NCBI GenBank assembly: GCA_930367215.1
Contig: OV884058.1
Location: forward strand, 200,216,208 to 200,280,207
From: Pollenia angustigena
Taxonomy: Eukaryota > Arthropoda > Insecta > Diptera > Polleniidae
Direction: 5' to 3'
DNA length: 64,000 bases
Positions 11,629 to 21,200 of this stretch are shown here, piece by piece. Both the position numbers and the translations under genes were made by a program. Below the pieces are notes generated by a model. It saw nothing but the letters and a program-made list of their open reading frames with translations, was not told the origin of the DNA and did not search any database. Numbering within the stretch: position 1 is the first letter of the stretch; the number at the start of each line of letters is the position of its first letter.

Positions 11629-12013
11629 CACCACAATAGTGGAGAGGGTATTATGCATTTGTGCTGATGTGTGTAATGCCTTAAAATAGTGGACCTTAAA
11701 GTATACCGATCTACTCAGAATCACTTACTGAGTCGAACTAACGATGTCAGTCCGGCTGGCTGTCCATGTAACCGTGTGCGCAAAGTGCAGGTCGTAATTT
11801 TAGAGATAATTTGATAAAATTTGGGACATAGGTTGAAAATGGGCCAAATCGTAGGACAACGAGGGAAGATAGAGGGAAATTTCTTCCTCTCCGAAACTAT
11901 CAAGCCGATTTTAATGAAATTTTAAACTTAGATAGGACCATATTTTTATGGACACAAAAGGGATGCATTTTCTAAAAATAGGACCACGAGGGGAGATAGG
12001 GGCAATATCTGCC
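11629..12013. repeat. Dispersed fly repeat type A, partial
   Basis: Opens with ATACCCACACCACAATAGTG and contains the family blocks AAAGTATACCGAT, CTGAGTCGAACTAACGATGT, GATAATTTGATAAAATTTGG and GGACCA...GGGGAGATAGGGG. Copies at 15286-15768 and 55979-56364 share them and run on to CGACTATACTTTCTTACTTG. Here the 3' part is replaced by the reverse transcriptase at about 12014. Confidence 0.75.
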
Positions 12014-13160
12014 GCACTATTGGGAATAACCGAATCCATAAGGGATAGGGTGAATGATAATAAGACTTGTGTGTTAGTATCATTGGACCTATCTAGGGCG
12101 TTTGATTGTGTTGATCATGCTAAATTGGTAAGAAAACTTAATAATGAATTTAAATTTTCTCGAACGGCTTGTTTACTTATGAATTCGTATTTAAGTGATC
12201 GTAAGCAATTTATTTCATTAAATAATAGAAAATCTAGCGTGCAGAGTATAAATCAGGGTGTGGCTCAGGGTTCCGTGCTCGGGCCATTAATTTTCTCTAT
12301 GTATTTAAATAATATCTTTAGTAAAACTGATTCTCAATCATGTGTAGCATACGCATTTGCTGATGATATACAACTTCTATTTTATCAATACCGATCATTG
12401 ACTGAAATGCAAACAGAAATTTATAATACACTAAGAGAAGTGGAAATATGGATGATGTCAAATAATTTCACAATCAATTCGTTAAAAACATATGCTATTA
12501 AATTTGGTCCATCGTCAGCTGAGCAAATCAAGATTGAATTGAGTGGTTCTGTAATAAATATGGTGGATAAGATGAAAGTTCTAGGTGTCACATTGGACAG
12601 TAAGCTTGATTACTCTGATCACATTAATATTATTTGCTCTAGAGTAAACTTTACTCTTCGAAAATTATACTCACTTAATCTTACTTTGCCTTTTCATGTC
12701 AGATATAAGGTTGCACATGCATTATTAATGTCTAAAATTTTGTACTGTTTAGATGTTACTTGCTGCACAACATCAACATGTGTTCGGAGAATCCAGCTCT
12801 TGGTCAATAAGATAGTGAGATTTGTATTCCAAATTCGAATCAGAAACCATATTTCTATATATGTCAATCGATTTCTCAAATGTTCTTTTAATGATTATCT
12901 TACAATAAAATTTTTATTAGGCTTCTATAATATTGTTAAAAATTCATCACCGTCTTTTTTAGCTAATCGTGTAAGTTTTATTCATTCTTCTAGGAATACT
13001 CAAATATTTATTCCCAGAATAAACAGTGCGTTTTATGAGAGATCATTTTTAATCAATACTGCTCGAGTCTGGAATACTCTACCAAATTACTTGAAAACTT
13101 TTTCTTTTTCATCAATGGTTTAAAGGAAAAAGCTCTTTGAATATTTTAGTCCATGATTAA
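12014..13160 (+). pseudogene. Non-LTR retrotransposon reverse transcriptase, 5'-truncated (CR1/L2/Jockey-like)
   Basis: A long frame encodes RT motifs in order: VSLDLSRAFDCVDHAKLVRK, NQGVAQGSVLGPLIF, and the catalytic FADD in AYAFADDIQLLF. The C-terminus reads TARVWNTLPNYLK. The first ~20 codons of the open frame (from 11948) are type A repeat, so the RT really starts near 12014 and lacks the N-terminal RT, the endonuclease and ORF1. A frame change near 13123 separates the stop from an FK-rich tail typical of these proteins. Exact clade is uncertain. No intact element remains. Confidence 0.85.
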
Positions 13161-13454
13161 ATTGATGAGAAAGGAAAATGCAGTAAAATATTAAAAATAG
13201 CGGAATATGGGGGTACTTTGTAAGGAATACTTTCTGATTCAACTTGTCACAGAGAATATGTAAAACAGTTAGAAACCTGAAAACTATAATGAAATTAAAG
13301 TATTTATAAAAATGTGTATTTTGGCCATCACTTTGTCGATTAATACAACGCTATGTTGTAATTTCTATTCTGTAGTTAAAAATTGTCGCCGTATATAATA
13401 AAATACTATAGTTTTAAGATTTTGTTGATATAAATAAACATATATATACATATG

Positions 13455-13496
<42 letters not shown>

Positions 13497-13964
13497 CAAC
13501 TTCAAAAATTTACGACACCTAGACATTTTTTTTTTAATTTTTTTTTTTTGTCTGACATCAATGTTGATTTGCGTGTGTATAAACCGATATTTGAGCATGT
13601 GAAATCCGTTCGCGTTAATCATTTTTATTACACGGCGCAAATTTTACTGCGGTTTAAAGTTAAAAATTAAAAAAAAATATAAAAATTACAGTTTTTGTTA
13701 AAATTGAAAAAGGATAACGCGAGTGGATAATACCCCTTAAGGGCTTTCTTAGCACACTAACATATTTGTAAAAGCTTGAATACTTTTTAAAATACACTGG
13801 AAAAAAAAATATAAAAACATTTTTTTTGATCGTGTATGCATATAAAAATTTATTTAAAATTGTTAAACATTTTACAAAATTACGGCTAGTATAAGACATA
13901 ATTTGCAATATTTTGGGAAAAAAACTTTACCACTCATGATTTTTTTACCAAATTATATATTTAG
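13161..13964. other. AT-rich stretch with (TA)n tract
   Basis: Holds a short (TA)n run at about 13443-13494 and poly-T/A tracts. No gene or structured repeat recognised. It may include the 3' tail of the preceding retrotransposon, whose end I cannot place. Confidence 0.4.
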
Positions 13965-14150
13965 ATCAGTAATACTCAAATATTTATTCTTAGAAGCACT
14001 CAGCAAAAGCTACTATGATCATAATTTGTTTCGCTTCTCAGTTTTTTTTTAACGAATTTTAAAATGTATATTCTGAAACCAAATCAAATATTTCATACAA
14101 GGATGCTTTTTGAGGTTAGAAACATTTTGTTTCTCCATAAAATTTTAAAT
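13965..14150 (+). pseudogene. Fragment of a non-LTR RT C-terminus
   Basis: Translation in one frame gives SNTQIFILRSTQQKLL followed by stops. It resembles RNTQIFIPRINSAFYERSF of the adjacent RT (about 12990-13045). A second, more decayed tail of the same retrotransposon family is likely. Confidence 0.45.
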
Positions 14151-15285
14151 CCTTAAAATTTTTTGGTGCGTTTTCAATTTTAGTATCAAGCTCAGTAAAG
14201 TCTTCTATTCGATGTACGTTTGAGCGGAATTGATACAGCGCTTCAGTTGTCACAAAGCGAAATGTGTTTGGAAAAAACTGCCGCTGCACGCGCCAGGGTT
14301 GGAAAAAATTATTTTTTTTGCACTTTATCAGTTTAGTCCGTCGCGAAGAATCTATTTAGATACCTTAACATGTGCCCATGACATGTTTTGATATAAAAAA
14401 AAGCTTAAAATAAAATTGTTTTTTTGCAAAAATTTTCAAAAGTTCATAAAATTTTTGCGTTTAAAAATTTTAAAGTGCGTTTTCGCCACGGAGGTGCCCT
14501 TTACGAAGTTACTCACATCACGCAATACACTAGCCAACTTAAAAGGCAATTCAGATTGTCAGACGCAAAAGAGATACATTTTTAAAAAATTTACGCTAAT
14601 TTCTTTTAAGTTTGTGATGTCCGTGATACGTTATTGGTGCGCTGACACCAACTTGATACACCTCAAACTTTATAAAATTACGCAGTTTTTTTAATTCTGC
14701 GCTTAAAACTCATTTTTATTAAACGGCGCAAAAACTTTATGCAAAATCTTCAAAAATTTCTAAATTCGGAAAATGTTGGTTTCACTTTAAAACACCATGC
14801 AACTTTTCACGCAGCAGCGATATCAAAATTTTTTTTTAGTGTATATATCCTCCAAGTCTAGCGACTAAATTTTGTATGGGTTTGGATCTAAAAGCTTAAA
14901 ACTATTACAAAGAAAACGGAATGAATGAAAAAACTCTTGGAAGTTTCAAATCGTTTTTTTTAATTTTTCGAATTTTAGATGACCACCAATTCTTAAGGTG
15001 AGGACTTTTCAACGTAAAACTTTGCACGTCATATCCTTCAAGTATAGTCATCCAAACCCTGTACAACGTTTTTTTCAATTCATAAAACTTAACGAAATAA
15101 GAGCCATAGTATGTCGGTTTCAGCAGGTGCTCAAAAAATTTGAAGTAGCCCATATCTTTTATAGAGTTACTGTTATAAGCAAATTGAATTACATACTCCA
15201 CTGTAATATCTATTGGCCACATGAAGGCTTTTTTATTACAAAATTTAATAAATAAAAAAAAAAAAAAAAAAAAAATAAAAAAATT
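14151..15285. other. AT-rich stretch, nothing recognised
   Basis: Open frames here (including a 177-codon one on the minus strand across a poly-A tract, about 14905-15438) are low-complexity, run into known repeat sequence and show no motif. A long A run lies at about 15253-15277. Confidence 0.45.
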
Positions 15286-15768
15286 TGGGTCGTAGGTTCT
15301 TATTGGCACAATTACCAAGCCTATTGAAAATGGGCCGAATCGAAGGACCACGAGATAAGATAGGGGGGAATTTCTGCCTCTCAAACCGATTTTAATGAAA
15401 TTTAAAGCATAGATAGATCCATATCTATATGGACACATTAGCTATAAAGTTTTTCAAAAATAGGAACTCAAGGGGAGGTAGGGGGCAATTTCTGCTTCTC
15501 AAACCGATTTTAATGAAATTTAAAGCATAGATAGATCCATATCTATATGGACACATTAGCTATAAAGTTTTTCAAAAATAGGAACTCAAGGGGAGGTAGG
15601 GGGCAATTTCTGCTTCTCACAAACTTTCAAACCGATTTTCATGAAGTTAATAAACATAGAAAAATCAATATTTATATGGACACATAAGCATGATGTGTTT
15701 TTAAATACTGTGGTGTAGGGTATCATATGGTCGGGCTTGACCGACTATACTTTCTTACTTGTTCCATT
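15286..15768. repeat. Dispersed fly repeat type A with internal 118-bp duplication
   Basis: Contains GGACCACGAGATAAGATAGG, two direct copies, 118 bp apart (15383 and 15501), of a segment starting AAACCGATTTTAATGAAAT, and the family terminus GACCGACTATACTTTCTTAC. No coding frame. The internal tandem copy distinguishes it from the copies at 11.6 and 56.0 kb. Confidence 0.8.
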
Positions 15769-15898
15769 ATGTTTTTATGCAGTACGTATTGGGATATAAG
15801 TGAACAATGAAATAACATCAAATGAAACTAATATTTCATTATTGTCTAATTTTTAATATTATATTTTTCGGATATAATGCGTTTTAAAACTTGTCCTA

Positions 15899-16375
15899 CA
15901 CTAAAAGAAAAAGCTTCATTCCAGATATGAATTTCGTCATTGGATTAATGAGTTTTTTCATTGAAAGTGAACCTATGAAGCTTTTCATTGTATCAATGAA
16001 GAACATTCATTATGCTTCATAGATTGTATGAAATGATTTCAAAGCTATACTATGAAACTCTTTCATTAATGGAATGAAATGATTCATTGATGCAACGACA
16101 ACATTTCATTGATAACATGAAATATATTCATTGCAAAAATTATTAAAAAACTTAGTTACATTAATATAAAGAAATTGTTACATTCATTAAATAAAGAAGT
16201 TTCATTACTTTCATGAAATTGCTTCATTAGTCTAATGAAATTTTTCATTGACTCTATGAAAGCGTTGTCATTAAGCTAATGATACAATATCATTTGATTA
16301 ATGACATGTTTCATATAATATATGAAATTTCCCCACTTTTAAAACCACTAAAACTAAATAAAATAATTTTAATTT
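15899..16375. mobile_element. Terminal half of a TTCATT/AATGAA-rich element
   Basis: Starts TA-CACTAAAAGAAAAAGC, matching the inverted right end of the full element at 20009-21190. The body alternates TTCATT and AATGAA every 6-25 bp, giving many short palindromes. It ends with AATAATTTTAATTT, directly followed by the family 2 ribozyme repeat. The copy at 41396-41880 ends at the same base. Non-coding. Confidence 0.75.
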
Positions 16376-16930
16376 CAAAAGATTTTGCTATTCGTGCTTA
16401 ATTCCCAGTTTTTATTCTTGACAAAAACACTTGAAATTTATTGTTGATGGGATAAGCTATTCCTATGCATTTCACTGGTTGCTTAGGCCAGATCATCAGG
16501 AAACTTCATCCATAATGATTTTAGAAAAACTTAAGATATTAAACCAAATAAAACTGTTAAACGTATAAGAATTATAGCAACAGTTCTACTTGTAATAATA
16601 TCAAAGCTTGAACAAAACACATCAACAATAAACAACAGTGGGAATTAAGCACGAATAGCAAAATCTTTTGAAATTAAAATTTTGTATTCCCAAAAATTTA
16701 AATTACTTTTTGATAATAAACAGGCAAGTGCACGGCCTAAAAAACACTTAATTGACAACATCTTTTGTAAGTTGTTGTTGTTTTTATTTTGTTTTTCTTA
16801 ACCTACTTACAACTACAATTAATGTTGAGAGAATTTCAACTAATTGTAGTGGGGAATGTAAGATGAGATAAACCCACTGTTGTTTATTGTTGATGTGTTT
16901 TGTTCAAGCTTTGATATTATTATTATATTA
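16376..16930 (-). repeat. Hammerhead-bearing repeat family 2, copy B, rearranged
   Basis: 16376-16642 is the reverse complement of the 3' part of the 8.3-8.7-kb repeat, including the hammerhead. It is followed by a forward fragment GGGAATTAAGCACGAATAGC. From about 16728 to 16925 the 5' part runs forward (CGGCCTAAAAAACACTTA onward). So two opposed partial units lie side by side. The forward part has the uninterrupted TTA site that serves as empty site for the MITE at 8146-8295. Confidence 0.7.
16449..16511 (-). ncRNA. Type I hammerhead ribozyme motif, family 2, better-paired copy
   Basis: On the minus strand: GGATGAAGTTTC, CTGATGA, stem II CTGG/CCAG with loop CCTAAGCAA, GAAA, palindromic stem III ATGCAT, cleavage triplet ATA, then GGAATAGCTTATCC. 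Stem I pairs TTTC with GGAA (one G-U) and, beyond internal loop TAG, GGAT-AAG with CTTATCC around one bulged G. The core residues are all present. Stem II begins with a U-U mismatch where G-C is usual. The hairpin-less palindromic stem III suggests cleavage as a dimer, as known for some retroelement hammerheads. Confidence 0.75.
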
Positions 16931-16939
16931 TTCGAAAAA

Positions 16940-17145
16940 ATCCCAGGAATAAAATCACTTTTTTTCTGTAGAAATGTTGACAAATAATTCTTTTTTTTAA
17001 TTTGTAATAATAATTAAATAAATATATAATTATAATAATAATAATTTCTAATAATAATAATAATAAAAAGATAAATAATAAAATTAAAAAAAGAATTTAA
17101 TTTGTCAACATTTCTACAGAAAAAACGTGATTTTATTCCTGGGAT
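16940..17145. mobile_element. Foldback MITE
   Basis: ATCCCAGGAATAAAATCACT at the left is the inverse of the right end GTGATTTTATTCCTGGGAT. GTAGAAATGTTGACAAAT pairs with ATTTGTCAACATTTCTAC. The centre is (TAA)n-rich. No coding frame. Target duplication not clear. Confidence 0.8.
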
Positions 17146-17515
17146 GAACATATTGTGGGCATTACAGTATCGAAGGTATAAAATAACAATTGGGTTTGTA
17201 ACATACCGTCGGAAAGGTTAATTTGTCTAGTTTCTTTGCATACGTTTTATTTTTAAGGCTTTAGAAACACTTAAACACAAATAGGAAAAAATTCAAAATA
17301 TTGCATATGCTAAAAATTGAAAAACCCTCGTCTAGAGTTAGAAATTTTTTTTTTTATACATAAGCCACTCGCATCCCAAAAAGCGACTAAGCTTTTTTTT
17401 TCTTTTGAACGAAAAAAAAAAAAAAAAACATTCCCGCTAAAAAAAGAAAATAAAAAAAAGTTTTAAATTTAAAAAAAAAATAAAAAAAATTTTTTTAAAA
17501 AAACAAAAATATTTT
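17146..17515. other. AT-rich spacer with poly-A/T tracts
   Basis: Long homopolymer A and T runs between 17345 and 17520. No gene or repeat family recognised. Confidence 0.4.
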
Positions 17516-17790
17516 TTTTTTCAAAAGATGGATCAAATAGCTATCGAAGCTACTTGGGACAAATTTTGCTAACACCAATAGGTAATAAGTTACATGGATA
17601 AGAAAGAACACCTGTATGGCCAAAATGTCAAATTTTGACCCCCACTAACTCAGAAACTTTTAGACCGATCTTGTTGAAAATTTGTGTCTAAACTACTATC
17701 CAAATCGGAAGACATCGATTTCAAAATTGGGTCACTTGACATGAAATCCCCCATATATTAAAACCATTAAAACTACTGTCAGTATATGTA
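17516..17790. repeat. Dispersed repeat, paired with 39455-39700
   Basis: Shares CACCTGTATGGCCAAAATGT, AATAAGTTACATGGAT and AAATCGGAAGACATCGATTT with 39455-39700. Non-coding. The downstream part (AAAACTACTGTCAGTATATG onward) also matches 45090-45330. Confidence 0.7.
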
Positions 17791-17795
17791 CATAT

Positions 17796-17950
17796 CGGTA
17801 CCTAAAATGCAAAAGGGCGTAACAACATTTTTTTTTTTTAATTTTATAGTGCATCATAATCATAATTTTAGACTATGTTGTGCAACATAATCAACCAAAA
17901 CTTGATTTTGAATTTTTTGGTTGTTAAGCCCTTTTGCATTTTAGGTGACG
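17796..17950. mobile_element. 155-bp TIR MITE with ATAT duplication
   Basis: TIRs ACCTAAAATGCAAAAGGGC and GCCCTTTTGCATTTTAGGT lie just inside CGGT/GACG ends. ATAT flanks at 17792-17795 and 17951-17954. The related sequence at 45110-45125 reads TGTACATATGTATAATT with one ATAT (45116-45119), an empty site that fixes the boundaries. No coding frame; superfamily not assigned. Confidence 0.88.
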
Positions 17951-18093
17951 ATATGTATAATTAAATAAAAATTATTTTTAAATTTTGTGATTTTAAACAA
18001 ATTCTATAAATGAAAATAGTTTTAAGATACATATACGTATTTATGTTAATAAAAATAATTTTATTAAACGTTTAAGCAAAAAGAATTATGTAC

Positions 18094-19928
18094 ATTTTTT
18101 TGTCAGAGGCTCAAGCATAATTTGAAAGCTTATAGGTTCCAGTATCTTTGAATTTTTTTTTAGATTTTAGGAAGAGGTTTAGAGATCGCGCAAATCAAGT
18201 CTTTGTTAAAAATCGGGGTTTTCGGCCTTTTTTCAAACTTGACTCATAACTTTGTCAATAACCACGTTCATTTAATTTTTTGACGGAATATTTCTAAAGA
18301 AAATTTCCCAAACTCTATTTCCATATACAAAAACTTTAAGTTCCGGCAATATTTTTGTCCATTACGATTCCACATATTAAGTATTTTTGTAATTTTTTTT
18401 AACAAATTCTGTAAAAAACGGTTTATTACTTTTCAAATTTATATGAAAGGTATAAAAACTTGTGACGCGATTATGAATACCGATAAGTTCTAAACAATTT
18501 AAGAAAAACAAAAATGGAATTTGTTCCTACAGTTTCCGACTTACACTATTTTTATAGTTTGTACCTTAAAAATGGTTATACTTTTTTCGTTATAATTATT
18601 GTATATTTCCATAAATTTTTATAGTTAGGATTTAACTGCCATTAACTTCTGACATTTATTGATCTAAATCGTTGCACGCTGCCATTTTCACTTTCTATTT
18701 TATGTGTGCTCCAGGAGCTATCAATCGGGCTCGCTGGATGATGAAAATTATCTATTCTTTGAAAATATACATTTTCCGAAACCAGTTGCAATCTTATATA
18801 GACAAATGAACAGTTGATGCCTTGCTTGAATTTAGTTCATTTATTTTAAGAATATATATCAAATATTGGTACCTCTGTCAGTGCCCTCGATACGCTCCTC
18901 TCAATGATCTGAGCCTATCAAAGGAATTGGATAGTTATAAAATTATTAATTAATAAAGCAGTTGCAAAAGCCTCGCTTAAAACTTTTCCAGGTCATCAGT
19001 GGTACTTAACTCCGAAATTGGCTGCCTCAGCGTTTTTTGATGAACGTATCGACACCAAAACTTTGCACTTAATGACAAAAAAACTTGCAGATACTCCATG
19101 CAGCGATTATGAAGTAGCAAATGTAACTTTAACAGAAGATTACTTTAGAAATAAAGAAATTCAACAATTCATTTCAAAAGCCAGTCTTACTTTTTTCGAA
19201 GCTTGCAATATTTCAATAGATTTTTTAAAAATAGATCCAGAGAATTGGAAAGCCAACAAGTCATTTCAAGAGGCAAAGAAAAAAGTTCAACAACTACAAG
19301 TGGTAAATGATGTGGCAGAACGAGGTGTGGCTTTGGCTAATACTTATATTAATATCACAACTTCTAAAACTGATTACCAGAATTTATTGCAAGGTATAGA
19401 ACTACATCACAAGAACCTCAATAAATGATTTTTCACAGAGCAAAAGAAAAGTTTTTTTTTTGTTGATTGGGTAAGATTGTTAATACTGGGTATAAAGATA
19501 AAAACGGGTATAACTCAGGAACGGTAAGAACAAATTTAAAAATTAGTTTTTTCGTTTTTATTTAAACTTAAAAAGTTGTAAAGCGATGTTACAAAATTTT
19601 TGAAAAAATTAAGAAAAATTGTAATTATGGGTATCGAAATGAGTAAACTTATCAAAAAAACTTATAATTTTTTCACACAGGAATAAAGCTTGGATACTTT
19701 TCTTTAAAACTGTTTCCTCAGGAGTGAAGAAACTCGTGGTATTAACCAAGTTATGAGTTAAGTTAAAAAAATGCCGAAAACTCCTTTTTTTATGAACACT
19801 CCATTTGCGCGACCCGTAAACCTATTCCGAAAATTCCTAAAAAAACCAAAAATACTTTACCCTATAAGCTTTTAAATTTTAATTGAGCACCTAAGAAAAT
19901 CAGAAAGAAAACATTTTTTGGGACACCG
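18094..19928 (+). mobile_element. Long-TIR DNA transposon carrying a conserved insect ORF
   Basis: Both ends carry ~200-300-bp imperfect inverted repeats (AAGCTTATAGG, TCGCGCAAAT, TTTTCGGC, ACTCATAACTT from each side inward). TTATGTAC occurs at both edges (18086-18093 and 19929-19936), an 8-bp duplication. The flanks join as in the repeat at 45190-45330, which lacks the insertion. The outermost ~15 bases of the left TIR appear deleted relative to the right (CGGTGTCCCAAAAAATG, read inward). Inside is the ORF remnant at 18894-19428. Superfamily not assigned; an 8-bp duplication fits hAT or P among others. Confidence 0.75.
18894..19428 (+). pseudogene. Conserved uncharacterised insect/TE-associated protein, C-terminal part
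   Basis: One frame reads APLNDLSLSKELDSYKIIN then stops; the next, open from 18913, continues AVAKASLKTFPGHQWYLTPK, LAASAFFDERIDTKTLHLMT, and ends with QVVNDVAERGVALANTYIN and LLQGIELHHKNLNK. The APLNDL, HQWYL, AFFD and VVNDVAERG motifs in this order recall an uncharacterised protein family common in insect genomes; I know no function for it. The frameshift near 18950 and missing N-terminus mark a pseudogene. Its position between long inverted repeats indicates it is carried by a DNA transposon. Confidence 0.6.
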
Positions 19929-19936
19929 TTATGTAC

Positions 19937-20008
19937 ATATGTATACAATTTTGTAAAAAAATTTAATTTCAATAAATAGTTAAACACATATAAGCTATTC
20001 AAAACATA
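19937..20008. repeat. Continuation of the 45.2-kb dispersed repeat
   Basis: TATACAATTTTGTAAAAAAA through AAGCTATTCAAAACATA matches 45250-45330. It is the far side of the target into which the 18.1-19.9-kb transposon inserted. Confidence 0.75.
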
Positions 20009-21190
20009 CACTGAAAAAATTTTCTTCACAGATCCAATGAAATTTACATTAAAATTCAACCTATGTAACCCTTCATTGGATTAATGAAGGATTAATAAAA
20101 TCAATGACAAAATTTTCATTGATTTTATGAATCCTCATTGAAAAAATGGATAAAATAAACGTTTGTCATTAAACTAATGCAAAATTTTCATTGATTTTAT
20201 GAAACATATTTCAAATTTAGAAACGCAAATAAAAAGGTTGTTGATTTTTCTTTACTCTCAATTTTCTACATAAGGTGACCACTTTATGCGTTTAACATAG
20301 AAATAAAGTGTATAGAAAACAAAGACACATAGTCATACAACTCATGGTAACCTTATGTTGATCTTCTCATTTTTTTTTCTTAAAAGTTTACAGTTAGTTT
20401 CAAGATGCTCAACTAAGCATTCTTGTTTAAAACAACAAAATAAATGTTTTATTAATGAAGAATGTTCATTGAATACATGAAACTTTTTCATTTATATTAT
20501 TAGAGAAACACAAATATTGGAGAGAGGATGAAGAGCATACATACACTTTTTATGTAGCACCTATGAAGAATATTCGTTGTATTTATGACACATCTTCATT
20601 ATATAAACGAATATAGATATATGCGAGAGTATAGTAACAACAAAATACAGACTTTGTTAATGAAGAATGTTTCATTGAATACATGAAACGTTTACGTTAA
20701 TGTTATTAACTCGTAAACGATGAACACGTGAGATGATACACAAAAGTGGGGTGAGGGTGTAAAGAAATTACACGCACACATATGTAAATATTGCAAAAAA
20801 AGTTTCATTACATTTATGAAGCAGCTTCATTGTATTAATGACTTGGTTTCATAAAATTTTTTATAATATTAGAAAATTAAAAAATAAATCAGTTTATAAA
20901 CCAAAATTTATTTAACAACATACAAAACTTATTTTATATGTTGCATCTTACAACAGAAAGTCAACTTATATCTTTATTTATTCAAAATTTACAATAAAAG
21001 AAACTTCATTAAAACAATGTTAAGCTTTTCACTAAATCAATGAAATAATGAAACTTCAAAAAATGGCGATTTTGAGATTTCATTCAATCAATGAAGCTTT
21101 TCTTTATATTAATGAAAAATTTCATTTAGCCAATGAATAATTATTAATGAAGCTGTTTCATTGTTTAAACGAACTATTTTTCTCTTAGTG
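20009..21190. mobile_element. TTCATT/AATGAA-rich element, full length
   Basis: Left end CACTGAAAAAATTTTCTTC and inverted right end CACTAAGAGAAAAATAG, next to TA on both sides. Subterminal zones are packed with TTCATT and AATGAA half-sites. The middle (20215-20870: GAAACGCAAATAAAAAGGT, AGGTGACCACTTTATGCG, GAGAGGATGAAGAGCATAC) recurs at 48395-49030. No transposase frame, so non-autonomous. The left flank matches 45.3 kb; the right flank adjoins a piggyBac-like element. Confidence 0.75.
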
Positions 21191-21200
21191 TATATATTAA

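Noticed and set aside
11948..12013. ATG at 11948 as the real start of the non-LTR reverse transcriptase
   Set aside because: The first ~20 codons are type A repeat sequence shared with other loci. RT homology begins near 12014.
14905..15438. 177-codon minus-strand frame as a gene
   Set aside because: It spans a poly-A tract and a known dispersed repeat.
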